10,803 nt of DNA, from assembly GCA_035375865.1 (NCBI GenBank), contig DAOSQO010000089.1, positions 1-10,803 of the forward strand, read 5' to 3'. This document shows positions 6,220-10,803 of this stretch, one piece after another. This stretch comes from BRH-c25 sp029553855 (lineage in GTDB: Bacteria; Bacillota; Clostridia; Lutisporales; Lutisporaceae). The translations under genes and the position numbers were made by a program. Position 1 is the first letter of the stretch. Each line of letters begins with the position of its first letter. The notes below the pieces were generated by a model. The model did no database searches. It was not told the origin of the DNA and saw only the letters and a list, made by a program, of their open reading frames with translations.

Positions 6220-6762
6220 TTAGGCTGATTTATCGATCAGTTTTGAGTATAAACTGTGGTTTTCTTCATCAAAACAGACAAAAATGACCTTTTCTATACT
6301 TTCATTTTCTCTCAGATAATTTGCTACTGTTCGTACTGCTATACCAGCCGCCCTGTCTTTAGGAAACCTGTATACCCCTGTACTGATATTGGGAAAGGCA
6401 ATTGTTTTTATGTGGTTTTCTTCTGCTATCTTCAAGCTGTTAATATAGCAGTTCTCTAACAGCATATCCTCCCCATTATTGCCGCCATTCCATATCGGAC
6501 CGACGGTATGGATAACAAACCTTGCCTTCAGCAACCCTCCGCTTGTAATAACAGCTTCCCCTGTATCGCAGCCGCCCTGCCTTTTTCGTATTGCTATGCA
6601 TTCTTCGAGTATTTGCTTTCCGCCTGCTTTATGGATTGCGCCGTCAACTCCACCGCCCCCAAGCAGGCTGCTGTTTGCCGCATTAACAATTGCACCTGTA
6701 TCAAGTTTTGTTATATCTCCTTTAATAAGTTCAATTCTGTTGCTATTCAATTCATTATACAT
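6220..6762 (-). CDS. Macrodomain protein, probable O-acetyl-ADP-ribose deacetylase
   Basis: The whole 180-residue protein is one macrodomain of the MacroD/YmdB class, which hydrolyses O-acetyl-ADP-ribose and removes mono-ADP-ribose from proteins. Visible family features are GDIT (15-18), IVNAANSSLLGGGGVDGAIHKAGG (25-48, containing the key Asn and Asp40), CDTGEAVIT (65-73), HTVGPIW (85-91), and the phosphate-binding PNISTGVYRFP (124-134). Every expected active-site residue is present, so it should be active. The start is ATG with GGAGGG about 7 bases upstream. The start overlaps the stop of a possible 11-codon ORF (TAATG). It lies between the COG1237 hydrolase and the EamA gene. No ADP-ribosyltransferase or sirtuin gene is in the window, so the local context does not indicate its substrate. 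Confidence 0.95.
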   Translation of the reverse strand: MYNELNSNRIELIKGDITKLDTGAIVNAANSSLLGGGGVDGAIHKAGGKQILEECIAIRKRQGGCDTGEAVITSGGLLKARFVIHTVGPIWNGGNNGEDMLLENCYINSLKIAEENHIKTIAFPNISTGVYRFPKDRAAGIAVRTVANYLRENESIEKVIFVCFDEENHSLYSKLIDKSA

Positions 6763-6797
6763 TAAAAACCCTCCATAAACATCTCTTTTATGCCCAT
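6762..6797 (-). CDS. Candidate 11-codon ORF coupled to the macrodomain gene
   Basis: After the hydrolase gene stops, GGGAG (6806-6810) is followed by 8 bases and ATG (6795-6797). This opens MGIKEMFMEGF, whose TAA overlaps the macrodomain ATG as TAATG. That geometry would couple translation. The macrodomain gene also has its own GGAGG, so coupling is not required, and such short ORFs arise by chance. Confidence 0.2.
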   Translation of the reverse strand: MGIKEMFMEGF

Positions 6798-6813
6798 ACC
6801 GGCAGCTCCCAGT

Positions 6814-7650
6814 CTATTTGTATTCCAGCGTCAGTCCTGCTCCCACTTCTCCAATCTCGACTGCTTCCGACAATTCTATCTTGGAATGCAGGTCTGTGCA
6901 ATGACACGCATGAAGCTTTTTAATATTTGATTGTTTTAAATATTCCTTTGTCAGTTTCATTTTCTCTTTATCAGGGTTTAATAAATGAAGTCCCCCTATT
7001 ATATCCGCCACTCTATTCTCATTGCATATCTTTTTAGCATGTTCAACAATATTGCATATTCCGGAGTGGGAGCATCCGGTTATAATAACCAGGCCGGCAC
7101 CCGACTTATAGGCCAGTGCTGTGTCGTCCCTTAAGAAATCATCTTCTTTTGCACCGTTATTCATAAATTTTCCAATAGGTTCTTTATTCTCAAAGCTGTT
7201 TGTTCTTTCTATCTCACCAAGAAACACAAGGTTTTCCGTAATCCAAAAAGGCTTATCTGTCAATTTCATTTCAAAATAATCCCTAAGAACATCTTCAGTT
7301 AATATGGAGCCAATCATTTCAGTGCCATGGTACTTGCTTTTAAAAGTTTGTGTATGGGCTAAAAGCACAGGCTTTTTGCTTTTGAAATTTTCAGCCGGTG
7401 CTTCCGAACATAATCTTACCATAGGCACAAGACCCCAGGTGTGGTCGTTATGGCCATGGGATATTGCTATAAAATCCGTATCATACAGATTTATATTCAG
7501 CTTATGGGCATTTTTGATGAATATATCGGAGTACCCCACGTCAAATAGTATTCTCTTCCCGCAGTCCTCAATAAAAAAGGACGCCCCCGGTTCACCGTAT
7601 AAATACCGGTCTATGATCGTATTGTTGTCCACAAGAACTGTAATTTTCAT
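6814..7650 (-). CDS. Metallo-beta-lactamase-fold hydrolase, COG1237 type
   Basis: The 278-residue cytoplasmic protein is a metallo-beta-lactamase-fold metal-dependent hydrolase of the group often auto-annotated as dihydropterin ribofuranosylaminobenzene phosphate synthase, after archaeal relatives. The first metal motif is SHGHNDHTWGL (64-74: His65, His67, Asp69, His70). Later ligand regions are GCSHSG (192-197, His195), GGLHL (219-223, His222) and HACHCTD (247-253). The unusual Cys next to the third and last His positions is typical of this group. The reaction in bacteria is not established and should not be read as methanopterin synthesis. The start is ATG, six bases after GGAGG. It lies 22 bases downstream of the anchored protein at 7673 and upstream of the macrodomain gene, likely in one transcript. 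Confidence 0.87.
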   Translation of the reverse strand: MKITVLVDNNTIIDRYLYGEPGASFFIEDCGKRILFDVGYSDIFIKNAHKLNINLYDTDFIAISHGHNDHTWGLVPMVRLCSEAPAENFKSKKPVLLAHTQTFKSKYHGTEMIGSILTEDVLRDYFEMKLTDKPFWITENLVFLGEIERTNSFENKEPIGKFMNNGAKEDDFLRDDTALAYKSGAGLVIITGCSHSGICNIVEHAKKICNENRVADIIGGLHLLNPDKEKMKLTKEYLKQSNIKKLHACHCTDLHSKIELSEAVEIGEVGAGLTLEYK

Positions 7651-7672
7651 GCTTTGCCTCCAGTCACTTTAT

Positions 7673-8278
7673 CTACTTTATTCTTCTTTCCTTTTTTTCA
7701 AGTTCGTTTTCCGTAGAATTATATTCATCCGGGGATACCCACAATTCATATACCCCATTTCCTTTTTCATATGTAAATATAACCTTTTCGGCAATAATTT
7801 TATTCTCCGCCAGGATGGAAAGTGCTTTTCTTACAACTGCAATATGTTCGGCATCATTGGATAAACGTATGTTTACCTGCATAAATTCATCACAGGCCTC
7901 CATGGACTTTTCACCCGTACCCGTTGCACTTATTAAATAGCCCTCTATATCGCTGCCCTTAAATAAACTTTGTATTCGTAAATTATATAGTATCCTATTT
8001 TTATTTTCAAGGTAATCCTCATTAACCGCTTTTTCGCCAAAACCCTTCGCAATGCAGAAAGAAGTAGAATCATTCATACAGGCTGCACTTGCATAGTACT
8101 TGCTGTATATAATATCAACCTTGGCAAATCCCACTTTAAATGATAAATCAGGATACTTTTCTTCAAGATAGTTTATAAATTCGCTTCTTATACCGATAAG
8201 AAATATTGCCGATACCAGAATAGGTATCGATATCACTCCAATAATTATTTTTAAGACTTTTCTTGTTTTTGCTTCCAT
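7673..8278 (-). CDS. Membrane-anchored extracytoplasmic protein of unknown function
   Basis: I do not recognise a family with confidence. The 201-residue protein starts with a short basic segment, then one membrane helix (about 9-30) without a cleavage site or lipobox, so it is probably anchored with the rest outside. The ectodomain holds LEEKYPDLSFKVGFAKVDIIYSKYYAS (38-64), which resembles the N-terminal parts of small Firmicute YfjL-like/DUF3139-like proteins, though that link is weak. Three Cys (67, 75, 129) could allow a disulfide. The C-terminus (188-201) is highly charged. ATG is preceded by GGGGGAG at short spacing (about 4-5 bases). It lies between a lipoprotein gene (40 bases upstream) and the COG1237 hydrolase gene (22 bases downstream). 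Confidence 0.7.
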   Translation of the reverse strand: MEAKTRKVLKIIIGVISIPILVSAIFLIGIRSEFINYLEEKYPDLSFKVGFAKVDIIYSKYYASAACMNDSTSFCIAKGFGEKAVNEDYLENKNRILYNLRIQSLFKGSDIEGYLISATGTGEKSMEACDEFMQVNIRLSNDAEHIAVVRKALSILAENKIIAEKVIFTYEKGNGVYELWVSPDEYNSTENELEKKERRIK

Positions 8279-8318
8279 AGCACTCCCCCGGCTAATTCAA
8301 AATGCTGTTCCTTTAATT

Positions 8319-9269
8319 CTATCTGAATTTCACTTCTTCTTTCTTTATATCCTGCAAGAAATATTCCCCGCTGACATTATAGATAAAATGCGTAGGGTTA
8401 TCTATTATTTTCATAATTTCTTTTGCTTGACCTTCAAATTCTATGGGATAGCTCTTTTCCAGGCCATCTATCTGATACTGCAATTCTCGAAATTCTTTGG
8501 ATTCTTTTATCACATCGATTAATTTCATGTACTTCAGGTATACGTCTTTATTATAATTTTGCTTCAAAAACCCTCTGAATTTATCAGAATGAAGTTCCTC
8601 CCTGATTTTATCCTGTAATTCGTCTTCCTTATATTTTAATAAAGCCGTACTTATAGTTATGTAATCTTCTATATACTCAAAGGGCCTGTCTATGTCAATG
8701 TAATGCTCAAATACGAAATATCTGTCACCCGTCTGACTGCCCTTTTCCTCTATCCTTCCGCCGTCTATAACCTTAATCTTTTTACCTGCGGCCATTTCAT
8801 TCTGAAGTCCGCCGTCATATGATATTTCATAATAGGTGCCTTCCGCCAGGTATACTCCCTTGTTATCAATCCACGAGAAAATTACACAATCCTTTATAGG
8901 TATCAGCTTATCATTCTTTAAATCGTATACACTGTCGATAATATATATATATTTGTCGTTCTGGCTCCATTGAACCTTATATCCATCATAACTCCATATT
9001 GAATATGGGTTTGCAGTAATGTCTCTATAGTTTTCATATATGACCTTTTCATTACTATCAGATACCAGAATAAGCTTGTTATCTTCTGTGCGATAGATTT
9101 CCTTTCCTCCATCCCGGGATTGATTTATTTTATATCCATTTATTTTTCTGTCTGTATCAATACTATCCAGTGTTTGGGTGGTATTTGCCGGTCCGGTGCA
9201 TGAGGCTAATAATACAATTGTCAGTATTGATAATATTAAATTTAACAGAAATCTTTTTATTTTATTCAT
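8319..9269 (-). CDS. Lipoprotein of unknown function
   Basis: From ATG 9269 the 316-residue product begins with a classic lipoprotein signal: MNKIKR, a hydrophobic stretch, then the lipobox LLASC with Cys24. It should be lipidated and exported. Residues 70-150 contain WSYDG, WSQNDKYIYI and FSWIDNKG, short repeats reminiscent of TolB/WD-like beta-propeller strands, but too few for a full propeller. The C-terminal 120 residues are charged and helical. No function can be assigned. An in-frame TTG at 9311, with AGAGG eight bases upstream, would add 14 residues (330 in all) ahead of the signal. ATG 9269 gives a normal signal peptide, but its own ribosome site is less ideal, so the start is uncertain. 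It is 72 bases or more after the cupin gene and 40 before the next anchored protein. Confidence 0.75.
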   Translation of the reverse strand: MNKIKRFLLNLILSILTIVLLASCTGPANTTQTLDSIDTDRKINGYKINQSRDGGKEIYRTEDNKLILVSDSNEKVIYENYRDITANPYSIWSYDGYKVQWSQNDKYIYIIDSVYDLKNDKLIPIKDCVIFSWIDNKGVYLAEGTYYEISYDGGLQNEMAAGKKIKVIDGGRIEEKGSQTGDRYFVFEHYIDIDRPFEYIEDYITISTALLKYKEDELQDKIREELHSDKFRGFLKQNYNKDVYLKYMKLIDVIKESKEFRELQYQIDGLEKSYPIEFEGQAKEIMKIIDNPTHFIYNVSGEYFLQDIKKEEVKFR

Positions 9270-9282
9270 ATCTCCATATCCT

Positions 9283-9311
9283 ATCTTAAGGCCGATTTTA
9301 TTCTTGTACAA
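9283..9311 (-). promoter_or_regulatory. Possible promoter ahead of the lipoprotein gene
   Basis: On the minus strand TTGTAC (9306-9311), 17 bases, then TAAGAT (9283-9288) fits a sigma-A promoter. If used, transcripts would begin just before ATG 9269, which would exclude the TTG start at 9311. Confidence 0.25.
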
Positions 9312-9383
9312 TTAATATACCTCTTCTGCGGCTCTGATAATTCTATTAATAAATCTTCCTATGCATATTTCATTTTTATGCTA

Positions 9384-9713
9384 TTACTTGGCTTTATATC
9401 TGTCTTTCTGATCAAAAAATGTTATATCTGCATATCCGGCATATATTTTGCCCGAGTGCTTAGTCCCCTCGGGTATGTAATATAAATCACCCTTGCAAAA
9501 TGTGTTTTTGACTCCCCCTATTGTCAAATCTATTCTGCCCCCAAGTACTATTCCTATTTGCCCTGCATGAGAATGTTCCGGTAAGTCAACGTCATTTGAA
9601 AACTCCATAAATATGATCTGATGGTTTTCACCTTGTGATAAAAAGGCTGTAATACCTTCCAATGGAATATCCGCTTTCGGAAGCTTCAGAATCGGATCGG
9701 GAAAGCATGACAT
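9384..9713 (-). CDS. Small single-domain cupin protein
   Basis: The 109-residue protein is one cupin beta-barrel. Motif 1 is PEHSHAGQIGIVLGGRIDLTIGG (45-67), with His47 and His49 as metal ligands and Gln52 where many cupins have Glu. Motif 2 is GDLYYIPEGTKHSGKI (75-90), with His86. A three-His (plus Gln) site would bind Fe, Mn or Zn. Stand-alone cupins of this size are sugar or amino-acid isomerases, dioxygenases or ligand sensors, and the sequence does not decide between them. The start is ATG with AGGAGG seven bases upstream, among the best ribosome sites in the window. It is 26 bases downstream of the B3/B4-domain gene and very probably co-transcribed with it. Confidence 0.88.
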   Translation of the reverse strand: MSCFPDPILKLPKADIPLEGITAFLSQGENHQIIFMEFSNDVDLPEHSHAGQIGIVLGGRIDLTIGGVKNTFCKGDLYYIPEGTKHSGKIYAGYADITFFDQKDRYKAK

Positions 9714-9739
9714 AATAATACCTCCTTAAATTTAAATCA

Positions 9740-10462
9740 CTATTTTATGTCCAATTCACTGCAGTCTTTATTCATGATCATCTTTGTTATTACTTTTCCG
9801 ACCATAGTTTTTTCAATCCGGCTTGACAGCATATCCAACGCCGCCTCTAAATCTGCATGTCTTGAGGGGTCCACCGACTCAATAACAGCTATCGCGGATT
9901 TTGTATTTTCAGTAAGCATTGTTCTCTGCCCGTCCCTCCAATTCCAGCAGCGGCATACCGCTCCTTCATCATCCAAATAGCAGACTTCTCCGGGGAGGGT
10001 ATAATCCGTTTCTTCATCCCCCAGAGCAAGGAAGGGATCACCGCCATTTGTAACTGTCAATCTCAGGTTCCCATTGAATGTATCTATATCTTCCATACCG
10101 CATGGAAGGGCAAATTGCAGTGAAATGCTGTTGTAAATGTCAACCAATGGGTTAATCGTCCCTACTTCTTTCCCTTTTTCAATACGCTTAAGCAAGGCTT
10201 CAATCGAGGATCTTGCCCCTTTTTTCGTTTTAAACTTTGAGAAGGCATCCCTCCACACAGATATCACGCGGTTTTGGCTTAAAACAGGTTCCGTCATGTA
10301 TTTCTTTGCTTCATCCTTTGCCTTTTCAAAAAATTCGGTAATTTGACCCCGGAATTCCTTACATCCGTTCTCAGTGTTGTCAATGTCTCTAATCAAAAGT
10401 ATACCGATCTCACATTCGGGGAAAATGTCCCAAAAAGATTGTTCAATTATAAATTTACTCAT
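9740..10462 (-). CDS. B3/B4-domain protein (COG3382, Phe-tRNA synthetase beta-like)
   Basis: The 240-residue soluble protein matches the free-standing B3/B4 family, which resembles the editing domain of the phenylalanyl-tRNA synthetase beta chain. Diagnostic stretches are NPLVDIYNSISLQFALPCG (104-122) and CWNWRDGQRTMLTENTKSA (172-190), with the domain at about 65-215. The family may bind or edit tRNA or a small ligand, but its physiological role is not established. It lacks synthetase catalytic parts. Two in-frame ATGs exist: 10483 has no ribosome site, while 10462 has GGAGGAG ending 3 bases before it (about 5 bases from GGAGG), so 10462 is chosen. It heads the minus-strand run, with the cupin gene 26 bases downstream and promoter candidates at 10506 and 10611. 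Confidence 0.88.
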   Translation of the reverse strand: MSKFIIEQSFWDIFPECEIGILLIRDIDNTENGCKEFRGQITEFFEKAKDEAKKYMTEPVLSQNRVISVWRDAFSKFKTKKGARSSIEALLKRIEKGKEVGTINPLVDIYNSISLQFALPCGMEDIDTFNGNLRLTVTNGGDPFLALGDEETDYTLPGEVCYLDDEGAVCRCWNWRDGQRTMLTENTKSAIAVIESVDPSRHADLEAALDMLSSRIEKTMVGKVITKMIMNKDCSELDIK

Positions 10463-10505
10463 ATTCTCCTCCGTAATTTTCATTAAATGATAATCCTCAC
10501 TGCTT

Positions 10506-10511
10506 ATTATA
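10506..10511 (-). promoter_or_regulatory. Candidate -10 element for the B3/B4 gene
   Basis: A perfect TATAAT lies on the minus strand 44 bases before the gene start. No good -35 is found at 16-18 bases (best TTCTAA, 10528-10533), so this promoter would be weak or activator-dependent. Confidence 0.35.
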
Positions 10512-10562
10512 CTACTAAAACTCAGTGTTAGAATTATATTTCCTTTTCTGTCAGATTCAAGC

Positions 10563-10586
10563 TCAAAATCTCAAATAGTCGATCAT
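10563..10586 (-). CDS. Candidate 7-codon mini-ORF upstream of the B3/B4 gene
   Basis: The frame ATG (10586) to TGA reads MIDYLRF. It follows a purine-rich AGGAGAAGGAAGG and a promoter candidate at 10611-10638. The spacing of the best ribosome site (AGGAG, 10 bases) is slightly long. It may be chance. Confidence 0.15.
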   Translation of the reverse strand: MIDYLRF

Positions 10587-10610
10587 GGCCTTCCTTCTCC
10601 TATAATACAA

Positions 10611-10638
10611 ATGATACTTCTCTCTCCCAATCATTCAA
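10611..10638 (-). promoter_or_regulatory. Candidate distal promoter for the B3/B4 gene
   Basis: TTGAAT (10633-10638), 16 bases, then TATCAT (10611-10616, 5/6 match) on the minus strand. Transcription would start near 10604, giving a leader of about 140 bases that includes the 7-codon mini-ORF. The -35 overlaps the foot of the hairpin at 10636-10658. Confidence 0.4.
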
Positions 10639-10658
10639 GTGCGCCTTCAGCGTACTTG
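10636..10658. other. 9-bp hairpin, first of three at the right edge
   Basis: CAAGTGCGC (10636-10644) pairs with GCGTACTTG (10650-10658), eight Watson-Crick pairs and one G-U, around a 5-base loop. GTGCGCC is repeated directly at 10639-10645 and 10658-10664. There is no U-tract on either side, so it is not a standard terminator. Confidence 0.5.
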
Positions 10659-10712
10659 TGCGCCGATTTCGTATCCAATGCTTTTTAACACATCATATAC
10701 TATATTATTCAT
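10647..10712 (-). other. Possible small or decayed coding fragment
   Basis: ATG 10712 opens a 21-codon frame starting MNNIVYDVLKSIGYEIGA and ending at TGA (10647-10649). Its ribosome site is weak (GAGGTG, 11 bases away). From about 10651 another minus-strand frame stays open down to TAG at 10600, reading STLKAHLNDWEREVSFVL. A single frameshift would join them into a small protein of about 40 residues. No family is recognised, and the stretch coincides with strong hairpins, so it may equally be non-coding. Confidence 0.2.
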
Positions 10713-10725
10713 GTGTTAGAAAGCA
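10679..10725. other. 15-bp hairpin, second of three at the right edge
   Basis: Positions 10679-10693 (TGCTTTTTAACACAT) pair with 10711-10725 (ATGTGTTAGAAAGCA), fourteen Watson-Crick pairs and one G-U, around a 17-base AT-only-rich loop. It is the longest dyad in the window. Neither strand has a following U-run. Confidence 0.6.
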
Positions 10726-10737
10726 CCTCATCTATTT

Positions 10738-10780
10738 AGTGCCTCGCTTGCCCTGGAAGTGATATGCTTTACGAGGCACT
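10738..10780. other. 9-bp hairpin, third of three at the right edge
   Basis: AGTGCCTCG (10738-10746) and CGAGGCACT (10772-10780) are exact reverse complements around a 25-base loop. The right arm can instead pair as CACTA/TAGTG (10777-10789), so two exclusive folds are possible. No known riboswitch core (T-box, SAM, TPP, FMN, glycine, c-di-GMP, purine) is recognised. The remaining bases of the gene-free stretch 10463-10803 hold only the promoter candidates and fragments listed separately. Confidence 0.5.
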
Positions 10781-10803
10781 ATCGTAGTGAGATAAATTTC
10801 CTT

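Noticed and set aside
6814..7650. Naming the hydrolase as a methanopterin biosynthesis enzyme
   Set aside because: That label derives from archaeal relatives; nothing in this bacterial context supports the pathway.
7304..7864. Plus-strand open frame of 186 codons opposite the hydrolase and anchored-protein genes
   Set aside because: It spans two well-supported minus-strand genes and their gap and shows no family motif or ribosome site.
10463..10803. A known riboswitch or T-box upstream of the B3/B4 gene
   Set aside because: No conserved core of the common classes could be found by eye, and no terminator or sequestering stem lies next to the gene start.
1..10803. Phage, transposon, toxin-antitoxin, CRISPR or defence island
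   Set aside because: No integrase, transposase, nuclease, toxin or repeat-spacer pattern is seen; the macrodomain protein alone is common housekeeping content.

Overview
The window looks like chromosomal DNA of a low-GC, Gram-positive anaerobe of the class Clostridia. This is inferred from the AT-rich intergenic DNA, AGGAGG-type ribosome binding sites, several GTG/TTG starts, sigma-A-like promoters, and the gene families present (DUF1836 regulator, hemolysin III, GufA-type ZIP, COG1237 hydrolase, B3/B4-domain protein). No phage, transposase, CRISPR, rRNA or tRNA is visible. I cannot name the species.

Left part (1-1640). A hemolysin III/PAQR membrane protein gene (minus strand) is divergent from a DUF1836 regulator gene (plus strand). 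Their shared 247-base intergenic region holds a good promoter for each gene. It also holds two copies of a 13-base imperfect palindrome, AGTA-N5-TACT followed by ATAT, one at each promoter. This looks like a self-contained regulator/target pair. A bidirectional hairpin terminator ends the regulator gene and the convergent operon on its right.

Middle-left (1638-4320, minus strand). A probable operon runs murI (glutamate racemase), a GNAT acetyltransferase, then a rhomboid-fold membrane protein that lacks the catalytic Ser and His and carries a C-terminal zinc-ribbon. A strong promoter and a well-spaced ribosome binding site precede a 9-codon mini-ORF upstream of murI. Divergent from it is a ZIP metal transporter (4418-5248, plus strand).

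Right part (5281-10462, minus strand). Eight genes run in one direction. In transcription order they are a B3/B4-domain protein, a small cupin, a lipoprotein of unknown function, an N-terminally anchored protein of unknown function, a COG1237 metallo-beta-lactamase-fold hydrolase, a macrodomain protein, and an EamA/DMT exporter. That is seven confident genes plus one candidate 11-codon mini-ORF coupled to the macrodomain gene. Gaps are 22-114 bases, so one or more transcripts are likely, but no pathway clearly joins them.

Right edge (10463-10803). This stretch has no convincing gene but contains three successive strong hairpins (9, 15 and 9 base pairs), two candidate promoters for the B3/B4 gene, and fragments of possible small coding sequence. 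It is the least explained part of the window.

Most of the window is ordinary housekeeping and accessory content. The best leads are the duplicated palindrome at the DUF1836/hemolysin III promoters, the hairpin array at the right edge, and the inactive rhomboid with a zinc-ribbon tail.
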